Assembly (NCBI RefSeq): GCF_900110655.1
Contig: NZ_FOEQ01000002.1
Span: 62,001 to 126,000 of the forward strand
Direction: 5' to 3'
From: Pseudomonas soli
Lineage (GTDB): Bacteria; Pseudomonadota; Gammaproteobacteria; Pseudomonadales; Pseudomonadaceae
DNA length: 64,000 bases
The notes under the pieces are model-generated. The model made no database searches. It was not told the DNA's origin and saw nothing but the letters and a program-made list of their open reading frames with translations. Shown here piece by piece: positions 41,193 through 51,096 of this stretch; positions within the stretch are counted from its first letter, which is position 1, and every line of letters starts with the position of its first letter. The translations under genes and the position numbers were made by a program.

Positions 41193-41815
41193 ACAACCTC
41201 CAGGAGCAACTGATTGCCCTGGGCGGCGTGTTCCAGGCCGCCGTGCTGGTGGACCGTATCGCCCGCACCGGCCAGGCCAGCGAAGCCAATATCGGCTGCA
41301 TGCTCGGCAGCCTGCTGGTGGTCGACCCCAAGGACACCCTGGAAGTGTTCGGCGGCGACGACATCAACCTGCGCGACGGCTACCGGGCGCTGGTCGGCGC
41401 CCTGGAGCGCGACCCCAGCAGCCTGCAACGCGAGCCGCTGCGCTACGCCCTGTCGATGCTGGGCCTCGAGCGCCAGCTGAACAAGCGTGGCGACATGCTC
41501 GATACCATCGGCAACCGCCTGCCGCAGATCCAGTCCCAGGCCGAGCATTTCGGCCTGGTTCATGAAAACGTCATCGCCTCCAGCGGAGCCTTGTACCAAG
41601 ACACCCTGAGCACCCTGCGCCAGCGCATCCAGGTGCATGGCGACATGCGCTTCCTGCAGCAGGCCAGCAACGCTTCGAAGATCCGCGCCCTGCTGCTGGC
41701 CGGCATTCGCGCCGCGCGCCTGTGGCGCCAGCTGGGCGGGCACCGCTGGCAGCTGGTGTTCAGCCGGCGCAAGCTGCTCAACGAGCTGTACGGGATGATG
41801 CGTACCGCCGATTGA
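41189..41815 (+). CDS. hflD: High-frequency lysogenization protein HflD homologue
   Basis: The 208-residue helical protein starts [28 protein letters not shown], typical of HflD, a peripheral membrane protein that in E. coli binds lambda CII. Its usual chromosomal place between mnmA and purB is kept here. Its cellular role is not well known. The ATG overlaps the mnmA stop by four bases. Confidence 0.93.
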   Translation: MNNLQEQLIALGGVFQAAVLVDRIARTGQASEANIGCMLGSLLVVDPKDTLEVFGGDDINLRDGYRALVGALERDPSSLQREPLRYALSMLGLERQLNKRGDMLDTIGNRLPQIQSQAEHFGLVHENVIASSGALYQDTLSTLRQRIQVHGDMRFLQQASNASKIRALLLAGIRAARLWRQLGGHRWQLVFSRRKLLNELYGMMRTAD

Positions 41816-41820
41816 AATGA

Positions 41821-43338
<1,518 letters not shown>

Positions 43339-43354
43339 GCTGACCGTCGCGTGC

Positions 43355-43383
43355 AACGCCCGGCCTGGCCGGGCGTTTTTATT
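43355..43383 (+). terminator. Terminator after purB
   Basis: AACGCCCGGCC pairs with GGCCGGGCGTT with one loop base or a few when relaxed, followed by T's. Confidence 0.88.
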
Positions 43384-43419
43384 CCCGTACGAAAATTACG
43401 TTTTTTCAATAGGTTGAAC

Positions 43420-44586
43420 ATGAATTCTGATACTCCACTGCAACTGTTGGGCGGCCTCACGGCCCGTGAATTCCTGCGCGACTACTGGCAGAAGAAGCCA
43501 CTGCTGGTACGTCAGGCCTTCCCTGACTTCGTCAGCCCCATCGACGCCGACGAGCTGGCTGGCCTGGCCCTGGAAGAGGAAGTCGAGTCGCGCCTGGTGC
43601 TCGAGCACGGCGAGCGCCCGTGGGAGCTGCGCCGCGGCCCGTTCGCCGAGGACGCCTTCAGCGACCTGCCCGAGCGCGACTGGACCCTGCTGGTACAGGC
43701 CGTGGACCAGTTCGTCCCGGAAGTGGCCGAGCTGCTGGAGGAGTTCCGCTTCCTGCCCAGCTGGCGTATCGACGACGTGATGATCAGCTACGCCGCGCCT
43801 GGCGGCAGCGTCGGCCCGCACTTCGACAACTACGATGTATTCCTGCTGCAAGGCGACGGCACGCGTAACTGGAAAGTCGGCCAGATGTGCAACAGCGACA
43901 GCGCGCTGATCGACCACGCCGATCTGCGCATCCTCGCTGATTTCGAGCAGAGCGACGAGTGGACCCTGGAACCCGGCGACATGCTCTACCTGCCGCCGCG
44001 CCTGGCCCATTACGGCGTCGCCGAGAGCGAGTGCCTGACCTACTCGGTCGGCTTCCGCGCCCCAAGCGCCGCCGAAGTGCTGACCCACTTCACCGATTTC
44101 CTCGGCCAGTTCCTGCCGGATGAAGAGCGCTACAGCGATGCCGACGCCCAGCCGGTCAGCGACCCGCACCAGATCCAGCACGATGCCTTGGACCGCCTCA
44201 AGGCGCTGATCGACAAGCATATGTCCGACAAGGACCTGCTGCTGACCTGGTTCGGCCAGTTCATGACCGAGCCGCGCTACCCTGAGCAGGTTGTCGGTGA
44301 AGAGCTGAGCGAGCAGGAGCTGATCAACTACCTCGAACAGGGCGCCGTGCTGATCCGCAACCCAAGCGCACGCATGGCCTGGTCCGAGCTCAACGACGAC
44401 CTGATGCTGTTCGCCAGCGGGCGCAGCTGCCCACTGCCGGCCAAACTGCGCGAGCTGCTCAAGCTGGTGTGCGCCGCCGATGCCCTGCACATCGACAACC
44501 TTGGCCAGTGGCTGCAGGACGAAGACGGCCTGATGCTGGTACAACAGCTGGTCATGCAAGGCAGCCTGGGATTCGCCGATGAATAA
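43420..44586 (+). CDS. roxA: Ribosomal protein uL16 arginine 3-hydroxylase RoxA (YcfD)
   Basis: The 388-residue JmjC-type cupin has the iron site GPHFDNYDVFLLQ (His134, Asp136) and the later YLPPRLAHYGVAESECLTYSV with the distal His. It is a 2-oxoglutarate oxygenase that hydroxylates an arginine of ribosomal protein uL16. The ATG at 43420 is followed by the conserved TAREFLRDYWQKKPLLVRQAF. It overlaps the next GNAT gene by eight bases. Confidence 0.92.
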   Translation: MNSDTPLQLLGGLTAREFLRDYWQKKPLLVRQAFPDFVSPIDADELAGLALEEEVESRLVLEHGERPWELRRGPFAEDAFSDLPERDWTLLVQAVDQFVPEVAELLEEFRFLPSWRIDDVMISYAAPGGSVGPHFDNYDVFLLQGDGTRNWKVGQMCNSDSALIDHADLRILADFEQSDEWTLEPGDMLYLPPRLAHYGVAESECLTYSVGFRAPSAAEVLTHFTDFLGQFLPDEERYSDADAQPVSDPHQIQHDALDRLKALIDKHMSDKDLLLTWFGQFMTEPRYPEQVVGEELSEQELINYLEQGAVLIRNPSARMAWSELNDDLMLFASGRSCPLPAKLRELLKLVCAADALHIDNLGQWLQDEDGLMLVQQLVMQGSLGFADE

Positions 44587-45013
44587 GATCAGTGTTCGAC
44601 TGGCCGACTGGCACAAGGACAATGCCGACATCCACCGCATCCGCAGCGCCGTGTTCGTCGCCGAGCAGCACGTGCCGCCGGAACTGGAATTCGACGCAGA
44701 AGACCCGACCGCCGTGCACTTCCTGGCCCTGGAGGGCGACTACCCGATCGGTACTGCGCGCCTGCTGCCTGACGGCACCATCGGCCGGGTCTCGGTGCTC
44801 AGGGACTGGCGCGGCTTGAACGTGGGCGATGCATTGATGCGTGCGGTCATTGTCGAGGCGCAGAACCGCGACCTTACCAAGCAGATGCTCAGCGCCCAGG
44901 TACATGCCACTCCATTCTACGAGCGCCTGGGATTCCGCGTGGTCAGCGAGGAATTCCTTGAGGCAGGCATCCCGCACGTCGACATGGTACGGGATTCGCG
45001 CGAAATCGCCTGA
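44579..45013 (+). CDS. GNAT family N-acetyltransferase (ElaA-like)
   Basis: The 144-residue protein resembles the ElaA/COG2153 branch: IRSAVFVAEQHVPPELEFDAEDP near the N terminus, the acetyl-CoA loop GRVSVLRDWRGLNVGDALM, and the ending FYERLGFRVVSEEFLEAGIP plus HVDM. The substrate is unknown. Its ATG lies within the last codons of roxA, so coupled translation is likely. A REP copy follows the stop. Confidence 0.88.
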   Translation: MNKISVRLADWHKDNADIHRIRSAVFVAEQHVPPELEFDAEDPTAVHFLALEGDYPIGTARLLPDGTIGRVSVLRDWRGLNVGDALMRAVIVEAQNRDLTKQMLSAQVHATPFYERLGFRVVSEEFLEAGIPHVDMVRDSREIA

Positions 45014-45019
45014 GCAGTG

Positions 45020-45115
45020 GGCCGGCTAGCGCCGGCCATCGCCGGCAAGCCGGCTCCCACACCGACCGCGCCCCTCTCAAGCCAAGCGCCGTCGCTGTGG
45101 GAGCCAACTTGTCGT
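45020..45115. repeat. Degenerate REP copies
   Basis: A GCCGGCAAGCCGGCTCCCAC variant at about 45040-45060 and a second short copy (TGTGGGAGCCAACTTG) near 45096-45111. They separate the GNAT gene from the convergent lipase gene. Confidence 0.6.
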
Positions 45116-45138
45116 GCCGACGAACCGCAGCCCCAGGA

Positions 45139-46989
45139 TCAAGCAATCACGATCTGCCCATCCCCAACCCCCTGCCCCGCAATCCCCACCAGCGTCACGC
45201 TGTCCCCGCCGAACTTCAGCACCAGGTCATCCCCCACCTGGCTGGCATGGGCACGCCAGTCCGGCGCGGCGGTGCCGCCTTCCACGCCAATGAATACCAG
45301 CCGGTCCTGGCCTGTGAAGTCCAGCACCCGGTCCTGGCCGAAATGGCCGCTGAACAGGAAGGTGTCGCGCCCGCCGCCACCCATCAGCACATCGTTGCCC
45401 GAGCCACCGACCAGCACGTCATTGCCGGCGCCGCCCTGCAGACGGTCGTCACCGCCCAGGCCGAACAGCCACTGCCCCTGGTTGCCCGCCACCAACTGGT
45501 CGCTTGCCTGGGTGCCGTTGAGCGAGGACGCATAGGGGGTGATCTTGCCGCTTTCGAACAACCCCTGCGCCGCCACCGCGTGACTGACTTCCTTGCTGAA
45601 GATCAGCAGGCTGGACTCCTTGCTCACCAGGTTTTCGACATTGCGCACCAGGCTGATGCCGCCCTCGGCGTCACGCACGTACAGCGTGCCTTCGCCATCC
45701 CGGGCGATGCTCAGGTTGGCCAAGGCATCCTGCAGCTTCAGGGTGTCATGGCCGGCACCGCCGTCGATCAGGTTGAAACCGCCGTCATCGCGGAAGGTAT
45801 CGTTGCCGGCCCGGCCTTCGAGGTAGTCGTTGCCGCGCCCACCATGGATCAGGTCGTCCTTGTCCGAGCCGATGATGAATGTGCTGCCCTTGTGCGGCTC
45901 GGCATTGCGGTTGAGGTCCTCGACCCAGGTCGAGCCACGGGTCACGTCCGACAGGTTGCTGACCAGGATGGTCGAGTCGCGGCTGGTCCACTGATAGAAG
46001 GAGGAGTCCAGCACACGCCCAAGGCCATCGGTGTAGGCCGTCGGCAGGTGCGACAGCCAGGTGGCGATGTTGCCGATGGAGAACGGCAGCAGGTTCCAGG
46101 CGTCGGACGCGTAGTGGTCATTGAAGTTGACGATGTTGTTGGTGGCCGAGGCCTTGGCGCCGTCGTGCACGCCCAGGGTGCCCCAGGTTGCCGAGGTGCC
46201 GTCGAGCACACGGAACACCGGGTCGTTCTCGTAGCCGATATTGAGCACCTTGCTGGCGTCGGCGGCCTGGGTTGGCGAGGCGAAGGCCACGTAGCGCGCA
46301 TCCTGGTAGAAACCGCCCCAGCGCGAGCCGCTCAGGTCGGCCAGGCTGTTGACTGCCAGGCCGCCGAGGCTGTGACCACTGACGGTGATATCCGCGCCGC
46401 TCAGGCCGTTGGCCTTGGCAAAGGCCGCCACATCGGCGAGCAGCTGCCCGAATGCGTTGCCGGCGTAATCACGGGCATAACCTGCCGGGCCGATCGCCGC
46501 CAGCAGGTCGTTGATGGCGTCGCCGATGGTGTCGCCCAGCAGGTTCTCGCGTGGGCCGCTGGTGCCGCGAAAAGCGATACCGATACCGCTGAGCTGGCCG
46601 GCGGCATCATAGCGGCCGAGGATCTCCACCTGCGCCGAGGTGTAGCCCGGCGCTTCGCCGTGGAAGGTGCCGCGGGCGTCGGTCTTGCCCTGGTAGCCCA
46701 GTTGCGCCGCGCTGATCGGCGACCAGCCGGCGGCCTTGACCTGGGCCAGGGCCCGAGCTTCGGAGTCGGGGTTCCAGGGGATACCGGGGATCACGCCCTG
46801 GCTGTCGGTGCCGCCGATCAGCGCCTTGACCAGCGTGGCCGGCAGGCCAAGGCCGAAGCCGTACTTCTGGTAGCCGGCGCTGAAGCCATCGTCGATGCCA
46901 TGGTAGGCATAGGTGGCCAGCGCCATGGCGTCCTTGTACAGCGCAGAGGAGGCAGTGCTGTCGAGCTGTCGGTAATCGAATACGGGCAT
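45139..46989 (-). CDS. Family I.3 lipase / polyurethanase with RTX repeats
   Basis: A 616-residue secreted lipase, close to the 617 residues of known Pseudomonas I.3 lipases. The catalytic serine is Ser207 in SGHSLGG, and family alignment suggests Asp256 (GYENDP) and His314 (WLSHLP) as partners. The C-terminal half has two blocks of calcium-binding RTX nonapeptides (GGRGNDYLEG, AGNDTF and later GGDDRLQGG, AGNDVLVGG, SGNDVLMGG) and ends DGQIVIA, a type I secretion tail. It has no N-terminal signal peptide, and the ABC exporter genes are not in this window. The ATG at 46989 starts the conserved MPVFDY. Confidence 0.92.
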   Translation of the reverse strand: MPVFDYRQLDSTASSALYKDAMALATYAYHGIDDGFSAGYQKYGFGLGLPATLVKALIGGTDSQGVIPGIPWNPDSEARALAQVKAAGWSPISAAQLGYQGKTDARGTFHGEAPGYTSAQVEILGRYDAAGQLSGIGIAFRGTSGPRENLLGDTIGDAINDLLAAIGPAGYARDYAGNAFGQLLADVAAFAKANGLSGADITVSGHSLGGLAVNSLADLSGSRWGGFYQDARYVAFASPTQAADASKVLNIGYENDPVFRVLDGTSATWGTLGVHDGAKASATNNIVNFNDHYASDAWNLLPFSIGNIATWLSHLPTAYTDGLGRVLDSSFYQWTSRDSTILVSNLSDVTRGSTWVEDLNRNAEPHKGSTFIIGSDKDDLIHGGRGNDYLEGRAGNDTFRDDGGFNLIDGGAGHDTLKLQDALANLSIARDGEGTLYVRDAEGGISLVRNVENLVSKESSLLIFSKEVSHAVAAQGLFESGKITPYASSLNGTQASDQLVAGNQGQWLFGLGGDDRLQGGAGNDVLVGGSGNDVLMGGGGRDTFLFSGHFGQDRVLDFTGQDRLVFIGVEGGTAAPDWRAHASQVGDDLVLKFGGDSVTLVGIAGQGVGDGQIVIA

Positions 46990-47140
46990 TGGTTTACATC
47001 CCTGTTGTTCTTGTAGGAAGGACACCCCAGCGACATCGTCCGGTGACACGACTGACGGGCGAAAGGCAAAGCTGGCACGCATTTGCCACCTCGTCCAACC
47101 CGAAGGGATGACGTCCCTGCCAAAGATGCGGGCAAAAAAC

Positions 47141-47156
47141 CTGTACATACATACAG
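47141..47156. promoter_or_regulatory. LexA-type (SOS) box between the lipase and topB genes
   Basis: CTGTACATACATACAG matches CTGT-N8-ACAG with the preferred alternating AT core. It lies 70 bp before topB and 152 bp before the lipase start; position favours topB. Confidence 0.6.
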
Positions 47157-47225
47157 ATAAAACTTGCCTGCGCGCCCTGGTTTGCGCATCCTAGGGGCCA
47201 CTTTCACGATGAAGCGTTTTCGGCC

Positions 47226-49172
47226 ATGCGCCTCTTTCTCTGCGAAAAGCCCTCCCAGGCAAAAGACATCGCCAAGGTCCTCGGCGCCCATCGCCGCGGC
47301 GATGGCTGCTGGCAAGGCACCGATGTCTGCGTGACCTGGTGCATCGGCCACCTGCTGGAGACCGCCCCGCCGGACAGCTACGACGAGCGCTACAAACGCT
47401 GGACCCTAGAAGACCTGCCGATCATCCCGGAAAAATGGAAGATGACGGTCAAGCCCAAGACCGCCAGCCAGTACAAGGCGGTCAAGCGCCTGCTGGGCGA
47501 AGCCCGCGAACTGGTGATCGCCACCGATGCCGACCGCGAGGGCGAGATGATTGCCCGCGAACTGGTCGAGCACTGCCGCTACCGCGGGCCGATCCAGCGC
47601 CTGTGGCTGTCGGCGCTGGACGATGCCTCGATCCGCAAGGCCCTTGGGCGCCTGCTGCCCGGCCAGGAGACGTTCAGCCTCTACCATTCGGCCCTGGGCC
47701 GCTCGCGGGCCGACTGGCTGATCGGCATGAACATGAGCCGCCTGTTCACCCTGCTCGGCCGCCAGTCCGGCTACCAGGGCGTGCTGCCGGTGGGCCGGGT
47801 ACAGACTCCGACGCTGCGCCTGGTAGTGGACCGCGACCGCAGCATCGCCGATTTCGTACCCGTGCCGTTCTGGGCCATCGACGTGCAGCTGGAAAGTGCG
47901 GGCGCCGTGTTCAACGCCCAATGGCGCGCCCCCGAGGACGCCTGCGACGATCAGGGCCGCTGCCTGAAACAGGACCTGGCGCAACAAGCCGCTGCCGCCA
48001 TGCAGGCTGCCGGCAGCGCCCGGGTGCTGAAGATCGCCACCGAACGGGTGCACGAAGCCGCGCCGCTGCCCTTCGACCTCGGCACCCTGCAGGAGCTGTG
48101 TTCAAAGAAGCTCGGCCTCGGCGCCCAGGAAACCCTGGACATTGCCCAGGCCCTTTACGAAACCCACAAGCTCATCACCTACCCGCGCAGCGACAGTGGG
48201 TACCTGCCCCTCAGCCAGCATGGCGAGGCCGCAGCCATCCTCGCTGCCTTGCAGCGCGCCGACAGCAGCCTCGCGCCACTGCGGGACCACCTGGACCCAC
48301 AGCGCCGTTCACGGGCGTGGAACGACCAGAAGGTCAGCGCCCACCACGGCATCATCCCCACCGCCGCCGCCAGCGACCCGGCGCGCCTGCCACCCAAGTA
48401 CAAGGCGGTGTACACCCTGATCCGCGCCCGCTACCTGGCGCAGTTCCTGCCCAACCATGAGTACGACCGCACCCAGGCCGAGTTCGATTGCGCCGGCCAT
48501 GCGTTGCGGGCGGTGGGCAAGCAGATCGTCGAACCGGGCTGGCGCCGGGCATTGCCTGAGGCGCTGGCCCCGGCCAAGGGTCGCGAAGCGCCACCGGCCC
48601 AAGTGCTGCCGGCGTTGCGCGAAGGCCAGGACTGTTCAGTGCGGGATCTGCAATTGAAGGACCTGTGGACCCAGCCCCCCAAGCCTTTCACCGAAGGCGA
48701 CCTGATCAAGGCGATGAAGAACGTCGCCAAGCTGGTGGACGACCCCAGGCTCAAGCAGAAGCTCAAGGAAACCACCGGCATCGGCACCGAGGCGACGCGC
48801 GCCAGCATCATCCAGGGCCTGCTCGACCGTGGCTACCTGGTCAAGAACGGCAAGGCCCTGTCGGCCACGCCTGCCGCCTTCAGCCTGATCGACGCCGTGC
48901 CCCGGGCCATCGCCGATCCTGGCACCACGGCGATCTGGGAGCAGGCGCTGGACATGGTGCAAAGCGGGGAAATGAGCCTGGAGGAGTTCGTCGCCCGGCA
49001 ATCGGCGTGGATGGGCAAGCTGGTGCAACGCTGCAGCGGCATGCGCCTGACCATCAGCGGGCCGGCGGCGGGCAAAGCCGCGGCACCTTGGAAGAAGAAG
49101 CGCAAAAGCGCTGGCAAGGGCAAGTCAGCAGCCGGCAAACCCCGACAGCCGCGGCGCAAGGCAGCTACCTAG
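47226..49172 (+). CDS. topB: DNA topoisomerase III TopB
   Basis: The 648-residue type IA enzyme has the N-terminal Toprim domain (MRLFLCEKPSQAKDIAKVLG, later ATDADREGEMIARELVEHC) and the active tyrosine Tyr319 in LITYPRSDSGYLP. It decatenates replicating DNA. The C terminus is short and basic (KKKRKSAGKGKSAAGKPRQ) with no zinc ribbon. An SOS-type box lies 70 bp upstream. Confidence 0.94.
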   Translation: MRLFLCEKPSQAKDIAKVLGAHRRGDGCWQGTDVCVTWCIGHLLETAPPDSYDERYKRWTLEDLPIIPEKWKMTVKPKTASQYKAVKRLLGEARELVIATDADREGEMIARELVEHCRYRGPIQRLWLSALDDASIRKALGRLLPGQETFSLYHSALGRSRADWLIGMNMSRLFTLLGRQSGYQGVLPVGRVQTPTLRLVVDRDRSIADFVPVPFWAIDVQLESAGAVFNAQWRAPEDACDDQGRCLKQDLAQQAAAAMQAAGSARVLKIATERVHEAAPLPFDLGTLQELCSKKLGLGAQETLDIAQALYETHKLITYPRSDSGYLPLSQHGEAAAILAALQRADSSLAPLRDHLDPQRRSRAWNDQKVSAHHGIIPTAAASDPARLPPKYKAVYTLIRARYLAQFLPNHEYDRTQAEFDCAGHALRAVGKQIVEPGWRRALPEALAPAKGREAPPAQVLPALREGQDCSVRDLQLKDLWTQPPKPFTEGDLIKAMKNVAKLVDDPRLKQKLKETTGIGTEATRASIIQGLLDRGYLVKNGKALSATPAAFSLIDAVPRAIADPGTTAIWEQALDMVQSGEMSLEEFVARQSAWMGKLVQRCSGMRLTISGPAAGKAAAPWKKKRKSAGKGKSAAGKPRQPRRKAAT

Positions 49173-49216
49173 CACGATGACGCCATCTACTGGCGAAATG
49201 AAAATCCTCTGCTATT

Positions 49217-49228
49217 TTTTCATGAAAA
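49217..49228. promoter_or_regulatory. AT-rich palindrome upstream of puuB
   Basis: TTTTCATGAAAA, a perfect 12-bp palindrome 31 bp before the puuB start, in an AT-rich stretch that should hold the promoter. It may be the operator for the PuuR-like regulator encoded two genes on; this is inference. Confidence 0.35.
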
Positions 49229-49258
49229 TAATCAGAAAAAATTTCACGAGGCCCCGGC

Positions 49259-50548
49259 ATGTTCAAGCAATCCGCCCAGCACGTCGCCAGCTACTACGCC
49301 CGCACCTACCCCGCCACCATCCCTTTGCGCCCCACCCTGCAGGGCGCCCACGACACCGACATCCTCATCGTCGGTGCCGGCTTCAGCGGCCTGCATACGG
49401 CCCTGCGCCTGACATTGGCCGGCCAGCGCGTGACCCTGCTGGAAGCCAGCCGGGTGGCCTGGGCCGCCTCGGGGCGCAACGGTGGCCAGGCGCTGCTGGG
49501 CTGGTCGTCCGACATGCCCCCGCTGGAGCGAGCCCTGGGCCTGGAGCGCAGCCGGCGCCTGTGGGACAGCATGTGCTGGGCCGCCGGCGAGCTGCGCGAA
49601 CTGCCCCTGCGCCATGGCTTCGACGTCGATTACCGCCTGGGCAGTCTGTGGACCGCCGTGTTGCCGCGCCGGGTAAAACTGCTGGAGGACGCCCGGCGTG
49701 AAGCACAGGAGAAGCTCGACTACGACTGCCTGCGCCTGATCGACCGTGAGGAACTGTCCGAGTGGGTCGACAGCCCCCGCTACCAGGCCGCGCTGTACGA
49801 TCCCAATGGCGCCCACCTCAACCCGCTGAAGCTGGCCCAGGGCCTGGCCGCCGTGATCGAAGCGCATGGCGGGCGGATCTATGAGCAGAGCCAGGTGATG
49901 GGTTACCAGGAACACGCCGACGGCTTCGCCGCCCGAACCGATCAGGGCGAGGTGCGCAGTCGCGTAATGGTGCTGGCCTGCAACGCCTATATCGACCGCC
50001 TCGACCGCACGCTGTCGCGTCGTCTGCTGCCGGTGGGCTCATACCAGGTGGCCACGGCGCCGCTGGACGCCGACTTCGCCGCCTCGCTGCTGCCACGCAA
50101 CAGTTGCGTGATCGACAACCAGTTCGTCCCCGACTATTTCCGCCTTACACCCGACCACCGCTTGCTGTTCGGCGGTGGCTGCACGTACCTCGGTGGCATC
50201 CCCAAGGACGTCGCCGGCGCCACCCGGCCGTGCCTGGAACGGGTGTTCCCACAGTTGCAAGGGGTCGCCATCGAGCATGCCTGGGGCGGCCACATCGATT
50301 GCAGCATCCAGCGCACGCCGGATATCGGGCGCCAGGGCCAACGTTACTGGCTGCAGGGTTTTTCCGGCCACGGCGTACTGCCGACCCTGGCCGGTGCACG
50401 CGCGGTCAGCGACGCGATCCTCGGTGACGACGACCTGCTGAAGCTTTACCAGGGCATCGATAACGGCCGCTTCCCCGGTGGCGACCTGCTGGCCGCGCCG
50501 CTGGAAGCGGCGGCCAAGGCCTGGTACAGGATGCGCGATCATGTCTGA
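49259..50548 (+). CDS. puuB: Gamma-glutamylputrescine oxidase-like FAD protein PuuB
   Basis: The 429-residue protein has the FAD-binding Rossmann loop DILIVGAGFSGLHTALRL near residue 35 and ends in a DAO-type domain with WGGHIDCSIQRTPDIGR and YWLQGFSGHGV. It is a deaminating flavoprotein like PuuB, which oxidises gamma-glutamylputrescine. It opens a puuB-puuR-puuA cluster and overlaps puuR by eight bases. No dehydrogenase (puuC) or amidase (puuD) gene adjoins it. Confidence 0.85.
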   Translation: MFKQSAQHVASYYARTYPATIPLRPTLQGAHDTDILIVGAGFSGLHTALRLTLAGQRVTLLEASRVAWAASGRNGGQALLGWSSDMPPLERALGLERSRRLWDSMCWAAGELRELPLRHGFDVDYRLGSLWTAVLPRRVKLLEDARREAQEKLDYDCLRLIDREELSEWVDSPRYQAALYDPNGAHLNPLKLAQGLAAVIEAHGGRIYEQSQVMGYQEHADGFAARTDQGEVRSRVMVLACNAYIDRLDRTLSRRLLPVGSYQVATAPLDADFAASLLPRNSCVIDNQFVPDYFRLTPDHRLLFGGGCTYLGGIPKDVAGATRPCLERVFPQLQGVAIEHAWGGHIDCSIQRTPDIGRQGQRYWLQGFSGHGVLPTLAGARAVSDAILGDDDLLKLYQGIDNGRFPGGDLLAAPLEAAAKAWYRMRDHV

Positions 50549-51092
50549 CGATATCCAAACCCTCGCCCGCCAGGTCCGCGACCTGCGCAAGCATCGGGGG
50601 TTGACCCTCGACGAGCTGGCAACTCGCGTCAACCGCTCGCTGGGCTTCCTCTCCCAGGTCGAACGCGGCCTGTCGCGGCCGACGGTGGCCGACCTGACCG
50701 CCATCAGCGAAGCGCTGCGCGTACCGACCACCTATTTCTATCAGGCCGTGCCGCCCCGCGAGATCGACTGGGTGACCCGCCCCGGCGAGCGACGCACCCT
50801 GTACTACGCCGCCGGGGTCACCGACGTGCTGGTCTCGCCGACCCTCAATGGCCGCTTCGCCATGCTCGAAAGCCACCTGGCGCCCGGTGCCAGCAGTGGC
50901 GAGGGGCATCTGGACGACAGCTCGGAACAAGGCGGTTTCGTCCTCGAGGGCGAGCTGACCCTGTGGCTCGAGGGCCGCGACGACGCCGTCACCCTCAGCC
51001 CCAACGACAGCTTCCAGCTGCCACCCCACAGCCAGTTCCGCTACGCCAACCTGACCGCCCGAACCACCCGGGTTCTCTGGGTCTTCCGTTGA
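50541..51092 (+). CDS. puuR: XRE-cupin regulator, PuuR type
   Basis: The 183-residue protein has an N-terminal helix-turn-helix (about residues 9-62: LARQVRDLRKHRGLTLDELA, then SLGFLSQVERGLSRPTVADL) and a C-terminal cupin (SSEQGGFVLEGELTLWLEG). This layout is that of PuuR, the putrescine-responsive repressor. The ATG lies within the puuB tail and the gene runs into puuA with four bases between. Autoregulation of the operon is likely. Confidence 0.85.
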   Translation: MSDDIQTLARQVRDLRKHRGLTLDELATRVNRSLGFLSQVERGLSRPTVADLTAISEALRVPTTYFYQAVPPREIDWVTRPGERRTLYYAAGVTDVLVSPTLNGRFAMLESHLAPGASSGEGHLDDSSEQGGFVLEGELTLWLEGRDDAVTLSPNDSFQLPPHSQFRYANLTARTTRVLWVFR

Positions 51093-51096
51093 GAGC

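Noticed and set aside
45097..47016. 639-codon plus-strand frame
   Set aside because: Antisense to the RTX lipase gene; no domain can be seen in it.
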